From contig JAUTXA010000266.1 of the NCBI GenBank assembly GCA_030838265.1, positions 1 through 9,281 on the forward strand: a stretch of 9,281 nucleotides of DNA, read 5' to 3'. This DNA comes from Actinomycetota bacterium (GTDB taxonomy: Bacteria > Actinomycetota > Acidimicrobiia > Acidimicrobiales > BP-101). Position 1 is the stretch's first letter, and the number at the start of each line of letters is the position of its first letter. Below the pieces are notes generated by a model, which was given only the letters and a program-made list of their open reading frames with translations, did no database searches and was not told the origin of the DNA. Positions 1-6,572 of the stretch are shown one piece after another. A program made the translations under genes and the position numbers.

Positions 1-128
1 CGATATCGAATCGGCGACAAAGGGCTTGAGCAGGTGTTTCGGTGGAAGGCCGGGCATTCGTCGAATTGTTATGTCACGTTCCGCACGGGGCGGGCGGGCA
101 GGCAGGTGTCAGCCGACCCCATGGCGAA

Positions 129-2036
129 ATGTCCTACATGCCCCCTCGCAGGACCCTTGCTCGCCGCGTGCCCGTTCTGGCCGTGGCCGTTGCCCTCCTC
201 GCTCTCCTGGCCCCAGTCGTCGCCCACCGCGGAGTCGCCGCCAAGGCCGACAGCGGCGACTACCACCAGCCCGCCACCAGCCGCGTCGTCGCCACCCGGG
301 CCGAGACCCAGGGCGGCGTTCCGGTCACGCGGGAGACGGGTTATCTCACCGTGCGGGACGGCATCGAGCTCGCCTATTCGGTGGTGCGCCCGACCGACGG
401 CGGTCCCTATCCCCTGCTCCTGACCTACGACGGCTACGACGCCGGCTCGAACCCCGACCCGAGCTACATCACCCGCTACCTCCCCAAGGGCTACGCCTTC
501 ATGGGCCTCAGCGTCCGGGGGACGGGCTGTTCCGGCGGCACCTTCGACTTCTTCCAGCCGGCCGAGGCGCTCGACGGCTACCAGGCCATCGAGTGGGCCG
601 CCGCCCAGGGTTGGTCGAACGGTCGGGTGTCGATGATCGGCAAGTCGTACCCCGGCATCACCCAGCTCTTCACGGCCGAGACCCAGCCTCCCCACCTCCT
701 CTCGATCGCTCCCGGCCACTTCTTCTCCGATGCCTACCGGGACGTCGCCTACCCCGGCGGCATCCTCAACTACGCCTTCGCCGCCGCCTGGTCATTCATC
801 TCCCAGCCCGAGCCCGGCTACGCGGCCGCCGGCAATGCCCTGTTCGCGGGCGACGCCACCTGCACCCAGAACCAGCTGCACAACGCGGCTAACGCGCCCA
901 CCAACCCGTTGGCCCAGGCCATCCAGCACCCCTACGACGTGCCGCTCTACGGCGACCGCAGCCCGCTGACCCACGTCGACCAGATCAACGTCCCCGTCTA
1001 CCTCGCCCTCAGCTGGCAGGACGAGCAGCTGGCCTCGCGCCAGTCGCACATCCTCAACGACTTCGAGCGGTTGGGCATCACCTACCGGGCCGTCCTGTCC
1101 AACGGCGACCACGGCATGTACCGGCGGGCACCGCAGATGGCCGAGCTCGATCGCTTCTTCGACGCCACCCTGAAGCAGTCGCCGACCCTCGAGGACGGCA
1201 CGCCGCTCGCCAGCTACCAAGCAGAGCCGCCGATCTCGATCTTCTGGGAGCAGGGCACGGCCGGGCCTCGCTGGCGGACGACGCTCAACCAGTGGCACAA
1301 CAAGGCCACCCCCTACCGGCTCTATGCCGGCCCCAACGGCACCCTGACCACGGCGGCCCCCGACGCGCTCGCCGCGGGCGCGGACACCTACGCCTACTCG
1401 GCGGCCGGGAGCCAGGGCATCGGAAACCCCCGCTACGGCTACGCCTCATTGCCCGACATCTCGATGTGGGACAAGTACTCGCCACCCGCCGGATCGGCCG
1501 CCGCCTACACGAGCGCTCCCTTCGGCACCGACACGACGTTCCTCGGGTCAGCATCGGCTGACCTCTGGCTCACGTCGACCGCGCCGAACACCGACCTGCA
1601 AGTGACCCTCACCGAGGTGCGGCCGGACGGCCAGGAGCAGTTCATCGAGCAGGGCTGGCTTCGCGCCAGCCACCGCAAGCTCGACGACGCCGCTTCGACC
1701 GAGCTTCTGCCGGTGCAGACCCACCAAGAGGCCGACGCCGCCAACCTCTCGCCCACCGCGCCCAGCCTGGCCCGAGTCGAGATCTTCCCCTTCGGCCACG
1801 TCGTGCGAGCCGGCTCCCGGATCCGCCTCTGGGTTGAGGCCCCGACCGTCCTCCCGCAGCTCTGGGCCTTCGCCCTCGACCCGACGCCGTCGGCCGTCAC
1901 CATCGCCCGCGACTTCGCCCACCCCAGCAGCCTGGTGCTGCCCGTCCTCAACGGCGCCGGCCCCGCTCCTCTCGGTCTCGCCCCCTGCAGCTCGGTCTAC
2001 CGCCAGGTCTGCCGCACCGACCCGTTGAAGTCGTAG
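129..2036 (+). CDS. Secreted CocE/NonD-family serine hydrolase (X-Pro dipeptidyl-peptidase-like acyl esterase)
   Basis: A predicted exported alpha/beta hydrolase of the CocE/NonD family (peptidase S15-like), cleaving ester or amide bonds; the substrate cannot be told from sequence. Starting at the ATG at 129 gives 635 aa and an N-terminus that looks like a signal peptide: Arg-rich residues 7-13, a hydrophobic stretch at about 14-32, and an AKA cleavage motif at 38-40. The catalytic triad is readable: Ser173 in GKSYPG, Asp298 in SWQDEQ and His328 in GDHGMY, spaced like cocaine esterase. From about residue 390 the protein matches the jelly-roll C-terminal domain of the family. The mature chain has four cysteines (134, 245, 620, 628), compatible with two disulfides outside the cell. 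Start choice: the frame is open back to a GTG at 42, but that would bury the signal peptide; the ATG at 138 is also possible. No clear Shine-Dalgarno sequence is seen. Family assignment is sure; substrate is unknown. Confidence 0.93.
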   Translation: MSYMPPRRTLARRVPVLAVAVALLALLAPVVAHRGVAAKADSGDYHQPATSRVVATRAETQGGVPVTRETGYLTVRDGIELAYSVVRPTDGGPYPLLLTYDGYDAGSNPDPSYITRYLPKGYAFMGLSVRGTGCSGGTFDFFQPAEALDGYQAIEWAAAQGWSNGRVSMIGKSYPGITQLFTAETQPPHLLSIAPGHFFSDAYRDVAYPGGILNYAFAAAWSFISQPEPGYAAAGNALFAGDATCTQNQLHNAANAPTNPLAQAIQHPYDVPLYGDRSPLTHVDQINVPVYLALSWQDEQLASRQSHILNDFERLGITYRAVLSNGDHGMYRRAPQMAELDRFFDATLKQSPTLEDGTPLASYQAEPPISIFWEQGTAGPRWRTTLNQWHNKATPYRLYAGPNGTLTTAAPDALAAGADTYAYSAAGSQGIGNPRYGYASLPDISMWDKYSPPAGSAAAYTSAPFGTDTTFLGSASADLWLTSTAPNTDLQVTLTEVRPDGQEQFIEQGWLRASHRKLDDAASTELLPVQTHQEADAANLSPTAPSLARVEIFPFGHVVRAGSRIRLWVEAPTVLPQLWAFALDPTPSAVTIARDFAHPSSLVLPVLNGAGPAPLGLAPCSSVYRQVCRTDPLKS

Positions 2037-2049
2037 CGGAAGGGCGATC

Positions 2050-2104
2050 GCAACTTTGTGGGCAAATCGATTCGCCTGCCGGGCTGATTTGCTCACAGAG
2101 TCGC
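2050..2104. terminator. Long inverted repeat between convergent genes, probable bidirectional terminator
   Basis: Arms at 2050-2068 and 2086-2104 are complementary over 19 bp around a 17-nt loop. The plus-strand RNA has one A-C mismatch and two G-U pairs; the minus-strand RNA has one G-U pair and two mismatches, so both transcripts can fold. It sits 13 nt after the stop of the secreted hydrolase and 10 nt after the stop of the ABC-F gene, where a shared terminator is expected. There is no clear U-tract, so it could instead be a dispersed palindromic repeat lodged in the gap. Confidence 0.65.
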
Positions 2105-2114
2105 GGCGGGCGAC

Positions 2115-3677
2115 TCACACCAGCGCGGCGTCGGGTGAGTCGACCTCGGTGACCGAGCCGTCGTAGGCGAAGACCACGAAGCGGTCGAAGCCCCGCATAA
2201 ACCAGCGGTCGTGGGTGACGGCCAGGACCGTGCCCTCGAAGACCGAGAGGGCCTCCTCCAACGCCTCGGCCGAGGCCAAGTCGAGGTTGTCGGTGGGCTC
2301 GTCGAGCAGCAGCAGCGTGGCGCCGTCGAGCTCGAGCAGCAGAATCTGGAAACGGGCCTGCTGCCCGCCGCTCAACGTCTCGAAGGGTTGCTCGGCGCAG
2401 CCGTCGAGCTCGTAGCGACGCAGCCGTCCCATGGCCGGGCCGCGGGCCAGGTCGCGGGCCGCCAGCACCTCGACAAGGCGGCGCCCGACCAGCTCGGGGT
2501 GCTCGTGGGTCTGGGAGAAGTGACCGGGCACGACCCGGGCGCCCAACGTCCACGAACCGGCGTGGTCGACTGCACCACCGGAGAGCAGCCGCAGGAAGTG
2601 GCTCTTGCCCGACCCGTTGGGCCCGAGCACCGCCACCCGCTCGCCGAACCAGACCTCGAGGTCGAATGGATTGGTGAGCCCAACCAGCTCGAGTGCTTCG
2701 GCCATGACGACGCGCTTGCCCGTCCGCCCCCCGCCGAGGCGCATGGCGACCGACTGGTCCTTGGGGCGTTCGATGGGGGGCCCCGCCTCGTCGAAGTGGC
2801 GGACCTTGGTCTCGGCGGCTCGCGCTCGGCTGGCGTTGGCGTCGCTGATGGCAGCCCGCCGCTTCATCTCCTTCATCGAGGCGACGAGCCGGGCCCGCTC
2901 CTCCTGCCAGCGGCGGTGCTGCTCGTCGAGCCGGTCGAGCCGGGCCGATCGGGCGTCGTGCCACGAGGCGAACGACGCGCCGTGGGTCCACGCCCCGCCG
3001 GCCTCGAGGGTCACGACCTTGGTCGATGTGTTGGCCAGCAGCTCGCGGTCGTGGCTCACATAGAGGATCGTCTTGGGGCACGCGCTCAACGCCGACTCGA
3101 GCTCGCGCTTCGACGGCACATCGAGGTAGTTGTCGGGCTCGTCGAGGATGAGGACGTCGAAGTCGCCATCGAGCAACGCGGCCGAGGCCAATCGCTTCTG
3201 CTCGCCGCCCGACAGGGTCGAGACCGGCCGGTGACCGCACTCGTCGAAGGGAAGACGCAGCGCCCGGGTGGTGCAGCGGTCCCAGAACACCTCGGCCTCG
3301 TACCCGCCGGCGTCACCCCACGCTGACAGGGCCGTGGCGTAGCGCACGCCATCGGCCGGATCGACCGCATCCAACACAAGAGCGGCCCGCCGGACCACAT
3401 CGGGGGCGAGCGACACCAGCAGGTCGCGCACCGTCGAGCCGTCGGCGATCGATCCGATGAACTGGCGCATCACGCCGAGGCGCCCTTCCACCCGAAGCGA
3501 ACCCAAGGGTGCGGGCTCGTCCCCCGACAGCAACCGCACGAGCGTCGTCTTGCCCACGCCGTTGGCACCGACCAGAGCGACGTGCTCTCCGTCGCCGACG
3601 CGGAACGAGACGTCGCGGAACAGCTCCGCCCCACCCGGCCGGGTCCACGCCAGCCTCGTCACCTCGATCGCCCCCAC
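2115..3677 (-). CDS. ABC-F family ATPase (two ATP-binding cassettes, no membrane domain)
   Basis: A 520-aa soluble protein with tandem ABC cassettes, as in the ABC-F group (EttA, Uup, antibiotic-resistance ABC-F proteins), whose studied members act on the ribosome rather than in transport. Cassette 1: Walker A GANGVGKT (37-44), signature LSGGEQ (155-160), Walker B VLILDEP (175-181), switch His209. Cassette 2: Walker A GPNGSGKS (352-359), signature LSGGQQ (435-440), Walker B with D459 and E460, switch His489. The linker of about 85-90 residues (roughly 226-315) holds a charged helical stretch at about 240-295 where the P-site tRNA interaction motif lies in this family. No membrane segments are seen. 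Variants: cassette 1 reads DEPDNYLD where DEPTNHLD is typical, and cassette 2 reads DEPTDNLD. The GTG start at 3677 matches the usual ABC-F N-terminus; it lies 22 nt after the ligase gene and may have its own promoter. Whether it is housekeeping or a resistance factor cannot be decided. Confidence 0.95.
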   Translation of the reverse strand: MGAIEVTRLAWTRPGGAELFRDVSFRVGDGEHVALVGANGVGKTTLVRLLSGDEPAPLGSLRVEGRLGVMRQFIGSIADGSTVRDLLVSLAPDVVRRAALVLDAVDPADGVRYATALSAWGDAGGYEAEVFWDRCTTRALRLPFDECGHRPVSTLSGGEQKRLASAALLDGDFDVLILDEPDNYLDVPSKRELESALSACPKTILYVSHDRELLANTSTKVVTLEAGGAWTHGASFASWHDARSARLDRLDEQHRRWQEERARLVASMKEMKRRAAISDANASRARAAETKVRHFDEAGPPIERPKDQSVAMRLGGGRTGKRVVMAEALELVGLTNPFDLEVWFGERVAVLGPNGSGKSHFLRLLSGGAVDHAGSWTLGARVVPGHFSQTHEHPELVGRRLVEVLAARDLARGPAMGRLRRYELDGCAEQPFETLSGGQQARFQILLLELDGATLLLLDEPTDNLDLASAEALEEALSVFEGTVLAVTHDRWFMRGFDRFVVFAYDGSVTEVDSPDAALV

Positions 3678-3686
3678 GAGGCGGGA

Positions 3687-3692
3687 AGGCTA
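3687..3692 (-). promoter_or_regulatory. Candidate -10 box (TAGCCT) for leaderless ABC-F transcript
   Basis: On the minus strand TAGCCT fits the TANNNT consensus of actinobacterial -10 boxes and ends exactly 9 nt before the GTG start of the ABC-F gene, with no Shine-Dalgarno sequence in between. This spacing would put the transcript start on or beside the start codon. The same 9-nt arrangement occurs before pcrA in this window. The motif is short and could be chance; the gene could also be read only from the ligase promoter. Confidence 0.4.
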
Positions 3693-3699
3693 CGACCGC

Positions 3700-5208
3700 C
3701 TACGAGGACGGCACTTCAAATAATCCCAACAGCTCGGACTTCTGCACCTTGTCCGTCCCGGTGCGGGGCAGCTCGTCGACGATCACGACACGCCGGGGCG
3801 CCTTGTAGTCCGACATCCGCTCTCTGGCCCACGCCGCCAGCTCCGGGCCGGTCACCGACGCGCCGGGCCGCAGGATGACGGCCGCCACCGGGACCTCGCC
3901 CTTGCGCTCGTCGGGCAGGCCGATCACGGCGGCCTCGGTCACCTCGGGGTGCTGCTCGAGCGCCCCCTCGACCTCGGCCGCGAACACCGAGTAGCCGCCA
4001 TGCTTGATGACGTCTTTGCTGCGGCCCACGAAGAACACCAAGCCGAACGGCCCCTTGCGGGCCATGTCGCCCGTCCGCAGCCAGCCGTCCTCGGTGAGCA
4101 CCTCGGCCGTGGCCTCGGGCCGCCCGTGGTAGCCCTGCAAGACACCGGGTCCCTTCACCCACAGCTCGCCGACCGTCCCGGGACGCACGTCGTTGCCCTC
4201 GTCGTCGACCACCCGCAACCGGTAGGGAGGCAGGGGCAGGCCGAGGAAGTCGCCGATGGCCAGCGGGAGGTAGGGCGGCGACACCTTGGCCGCCACCCCG
4301 CCGGCCAGCTCGACCATGCCGTAACCCTCGGCGAAGGCGGCCTCACCGATGTTGATGTTGGTGAACGGGATCGTCATGCTCGCTCCGAACGACTTGAACT
4401 TGCGGGCCAGCTCGGGCGGAAGCTTGTCGGCTCCCGAGGCCCACATGCGGATCGAGTGCAGGTCGCGTTGTTCGGCGCCGGCGTCGAGCATCATGCGGTA
4501 CATGGCGGGGACGCCGACGAACATCGTCGAGCGCCGTTGCTCGATGGCGTCGAGGGCGACGTCGGCCCGGAACTTGGGCAGGAAGTACACGGGGATGCCG
4601 GCGGTCGCGAATGCCAACAGCACCACGAAGCCCATGATGTGGGCCACGGGCAGCCCGACGACGGCCTCGTCACGACGCAGGCCGGACGGCCACATGGCCC
4701 CGGGCGCGGCCTGGGCCAGCAGGGCTTGGTGGGTGAGGCGGGCCCCCTTGGGGTTCCCGGTGGTGCCCGACGTGTAGAAGATGGCGGCCACGTCGCTGGG
4801 CTCGGCCACCGCGGGCGCTGACTGCGGCTCGTCGGCCAGCACCTCGGTCGCGTCGTGGATGACGAGCGAAGCGCCGGAGTCGGCGACCACGTACTCGATC
4901 TCGTCGTCGCGCATCTTCGGGTTCACGGGGACGGCAATGGCACCGGCGCGGGCCGCGGCCACCACGAGCAGCAACAGGTCGTAGGTGTTGGAGACGGCGA
5001 CGACCACGCGGTCGCCCCGCTCGATGCGTCCGGCGATCCCAGCCGCCAGCCGCGCCACGCGGTCGGCGGCCTCGTTGTAGGTCAGGCACCCGCCGCCCGC
5101 CTCCTCGACCAGCCGACCATCCGCGTGCACCCGCGCCAGACGGTCGAAGATCGTCCCCAGCAGGAGATTTCGGCGGAGGGCGAGACTAGTCCGTTCGAGG
5201 GATTTCAT
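3700..5208 (-). CDS. AMP-forming acyl-CoA synthetase/ligase (FadD-like, class I adenylate-forming enzyme)
   Basis: A 502-aa cytoplasmic enzyme expected to adenylate a carboxylic acid with ATP and pass it to CoA. Core motifs: P-loop YTSGTTGNPKG (145-155), A5 EGYGMVE (294-300), A7 WLRTGD with Asp381, hinge GRSKD (395-399) followed by the mobile C-terminal domain, and an A10 motif with the likely catalytic Lys487 in RTGTDK. Length is normal for the class, slightly short. About 15 extra residues (roughly 278-293) precede A5 compared with many FadD proteins. The ATG at 5208 is the only reasonable start and has a GGTGA ribosome-binding site 6 nt upstream. It is followed on the same strand by the ABC-F gene and is divergent from a lipase-like gene, which fits fatty-acid use. 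Chain length and true substrate are unknown; another carboxylic-acid substrate is possible. Confidence 0.93.
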   Translation of the reverse strand: MKSLERTSLALRRNLLLGTIFDRLARVHADGRLVEEAGGGCLTYNEAADRVARLAAGIAGRIERGDRVVVAVSNTYDLLLLVVAAARAGAIAVPVNPKMRDDEIEYVVADSGASLVIHDATEVLADEPQSAPAVAEPSDVAAIFYTSGTTGNPKGARLTHQALLAQAAPGAMWPSGLRRDEAVVGLPVAHIMGFVVLLAFATAGIPVYFLPKFRADVALDAIEQRRSTMFVGVPAMYRMMLDAGAEQRDLHSIRMWASGADKLPPELARKFKSFGASMTIPFTNINIGEAAFAEGYGMVELAGGVAAKVSPPYLPLAIGDFLGLPLPPYRLRVVDDEGNDVRPGTVGELWVKGPGVLQGYHGRPEATAEVLTEDGWLRTGDMARKGPFGLVFFVGRSKDVIKHGGYSVFAAEVEGALEQHPEVTEAAVIGLPDERKGEVPVAAVILRPGASVTGPELAAWARERMSDYKAPRRVVIVDELPRTGTDKVQKSELLGLFEVPSS

Positions 5209-5230
5209 AAATGGTCACCGATCTGCACGC
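5209..5230. promoter_or_regulatory. 22-bp divergent start-to-start gap between ligase and lipase-like genes
   Basis: Only 22 bp separate the two divergent start codons, so both promoters must reach into the opposite gene's 5' coding end. The surrounding stretch (about 5196-5245) is clearly more A/T-rich than the rest of the window, as expected of promoter DNA. A loose -10-like CATAAA lies at 5206-5211 on the plus strand, about 20 nt before the lipase start; no convincing -35 box is seen on either strand. Confidence 0.35.
5215..5219 (-). promoter_or_regulatory. Ribosome binding site of the acyl-CoA ligase gene
   Basis: GGTGA on the minus strand lies 6 nt before the ATG at 5208. It supports that start and contrasts with the ABC-F, lipase-like and DUF1707 genes, which lack an obvious Shine-Dalgarno sequence. 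Confidence 0.5.
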
Positions 5231-6115
5231 ATGAATTTTCGAGGATTGGCCGAGAACTACCCCGTGGGCCACCTTTCCACCGCACTGATGCGCCCGGCCA
5301 CTTACGCCGGGCATGCGCGTGAAGTGGTGAGCGTGGCCCAGGCCGCGATCCGCTATCCGCTGGGGCTGCTGGAGAGCGCGATCACCACCGGCCAGCGTTG
5401 CGGTGACGACACCCACGACCGCCCGGTCGTCCTGGTGCACGGCTACGGCCACAACCGCTCGGGTTGGCACATCCTGAACCGCTCGCTGCGCCGGGCCGGG
5501 TTCACCAGCGTCCACACCACCAACTACAACCCGCTGCGCCACGACATCCCCGAGCTGGGTCGCCAGCTGGCCCGCCGCATCGAGCTCATCCGCTCGGTGA
5601 CAGGTGCCGACCGCGTCCACGTCGTGGGCCACAGCCTGGGCGGCATCCTGCTGCGCTGGTACGTCGAGGAGCTGGGCGGCGACGACACCGTCCACACCGC
5701 CATCACCGTCGGCTCGCCCCATGAGGGCACTCACGTGGCTGGCATCGGCCTAGGGCGCACCGCCCGTCAGCTCGAGCCCGACTCTGCCGTGATGCGGCGG
5801 CTGGCCGCCGACGCCAGGCCGTCCCCCGTGCGCTGGATCTCGTTCTACTCAAACCTCGACATGCTCATCGTGCCCACCTCGTCGGCCATGCTCCGCGCCC
5901 CGGCGTTCGACGCCACCAACATCTTGGTGAAGGACCACGGCCACGTCGGCATGATGACGTCGGGGCTGGTTGTGCGAGCCGTGACCGAGCAGCTCGAGGC
6001 GGCCGAGGGCGGGGCCGGCCTGTCGCCGCTGCGCTCGCTCGACGCGTCGCGCCAGCAGCGCTCAGGAGCCGGTGTTGGGCTTTCGGGCGTTGAGGCCGTG
6101 GAGGGCAACGGGTAG
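5231..6115 (+). CDS. Lipase-like alpha/beta hydrolase
   Basis: A 294-aa predicted serine hydrolase resembling bacterial triacylglycerol lipase/esterase family members. It has the oxyanion-hole motif LVHGYGHN (68-75), the nucleophile elbow GHSLGG with Ser135, a likely acid Asp210 in YSNLD, and His238 in DHGHVG as the likely base (His236 is the alternative). No clear signal peptide is seen; the first 60 residues contain only a mildly hydrophobic amphipathic stretch (about 32-52), so it may be cytoplasmic or membrane-associated. The last 30 or so residues after the fold (from about 262) are rich in Gly, Ser and Ala, look disordered, and are encoded opposite the end of the DUF1707 gene. The ATG at 5231 has no Shine-Dalgarno sequence; the ATG at 5288 is a weaker alternative that would widen the gap to the divergent ligase gene. 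Function as a lipase rather than an esterase or thioesterase is inferred from the motifs. Confidence 0.88.
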   Translation: MNFRGLAENYPVGHLSTALMRPATYAGHAREVVSVAQAAIRYPLGLLESAITTGQRCGDDTHDRPVVLVHGYGHNRSGWHILNRSLRRAGFTSVHTTNYNPLRHDIPELGRQLARRIELIRSVTGADRVHVVGHSLGGILLRWYVEELGGDDTVHTAITVGSPHEGTHVAGIGLGRTARQLEPDSAVMRRLAADARPSPVRWISFYSNLDMLIVPTSSAMLRAPAFDATNILVKDHGHVGMMTSGLVVRAVTEQLEAAEGGAGLSPLRSLDASRQQRSGAGVGLSGVEAVEGNG

Positions 6116-6511
6116 CCCCCAACCGAGGATGGGCCAGACGGGCCAGAAGTAGCCGGTCGGGCCGGACGTGAGGAGCCACACGATGATGAGGAACACCATC
6201 GTCGTGGCGTAGCAAAGGAAGTGGCCGCGGAAGGTGTCGGTCCACCCCGCCTGCTGCGTCGACGGCCGGGGCGAGCGCACCGGAGCAACTGCCGTCGGCC
6301 GGGCGGGATCGAAGAGGACGGGCAGGTCGCGCAGCGGCTCCTTGAGGTCGCCAAAGGTCTTGGCCGCCAGGGTCTTGCCGAGGCGTTCGTCGAACTCCTC
6401 AAGGGTCAGCCGACCCTGTGCGCACTGCTCGCGCAGGAGGGTCGCCACCCGCTCGCGATCGGCGTTCGAGGCCCGCAGGTGGTCGGGTTCAGGTCGTCGC
6501 TCGGTCGCCAC
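6062..6511 (-). CDS. DUF1707 and 2TM-domain small membrane protein
   Basis: A 149-aa protein with two recognisable parts. Residues about 11-64 match the DUF1707 (SHOCT-like) helical domain common at the N-terminus of small actinobacterial proteins: RASNADRERV, then GRLTLEEFDERL and LRDLP. A Pro-rich linker (about 69-88) leads to a 2TM domain with two membrane helices at about 98-114 and 121-139; the turn between them contains FWPVWPILGWG, characteristic of that family. The cytoplasmic helical domain is presumably anchored in the membrane by the hairpin; its function is not established. The GTG at 6511 is chosen because it starts just before the conserved domain; the frame stays open further upstream but that would run across the pcrA start. 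There is no clear Shine-Dalgarno sequence. Its 3' end overlaps the lipase-like gene by 54 bp on the opposite strand. Confidence 0.85.
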   Translation of the reverse strand: MATERRPEPDHLRASNADRERVATLLREQCAQGRLTLEEFDERLGKTLAAKTFGDLKEPLRDLPVLFDPARPTAVAPVRSPRPSTQQAGWTDTFRGHFLCYATTMVFLIIVWLLTSGPTGYFWPVWPILGWGLPVALHGLNARKPNTGS

Positions 6512-6517
6512 CCCGAC

Positions 6518-6523
6518 ATTCTG
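6518..6523 (-). promoter_or_regulatory. Weak candidate -10 box (CAGAAT) for the DUF1707 gene
   Basis: On the minus strand CAGAAT ends 6 nt before the GTG at 6511. It departs from TANNNT at the first base only, and the spacing would allow a leaderless transcript. This is suggestive, no more. Confidence 0.22.
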
Positions 6524-6557
6524 CCCGCCACCGGCCAGCGCCGTCACTACGCGCCGG

Positions 6558-6563
6558 TAGGGT
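6558..6563 (+). promoter_or_regulatory. Candidate -10 box (TAGGGT) for leaderless pcrA transcript
   Basis: TAGGGT fits TANNNT and ends 9 nt before the GTG start of pcrA, which would place the transcription start at about the start codon. The overlapping GGTGGG at 6561-6566, 6 nt from the GTG, could alternatively serve as a weak Shine-Dalgarno sequence, so the reading is ambiguous. No good -35 box is visible. Confidence 0.45.
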
Positions 6564-6572
6564 GGGTTCACC

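Noticed and set aside
42..128. N-terminal extension of the CocE-like gene back to the GTG at 42
   Set aside because: It would put 29 residues without signal features before a typical signal peptide starting at 129, and no ribosome-binding site supports it.
1948..3240. 430-aa open frame on the minus strand overlapping the ABC-F gene
   Set aside because: Its composition is Arg/Gly/Pro/Ala-rich with no domain; it is an out-of-frame shadow of the ABC-F gene in high-GC DNA.
2211..3326. 371-aa open frame on the plus strand opposite the ABC-F gene
   Set aside because: No recognisable motif; it is antisense to a gene with all ABC motifs intact and arises from G/C third-position bias.
3949..4821. 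290-aa plus-strand open frame opposite the ligase gene
   Set aside because: His/Gly/Arg-rich composition typical of an antisense shadow; the ligase frame carries all the conserved motifs.
2115..6115. Possible biosynthetic or antibiotic-resistance cluster (ABC-F, ligase, hydrolases)
   Set aside because: No carrier protein, synthase, tailoring enzyme or regulator is present; the genes fit general lipid and housekeeping roles.
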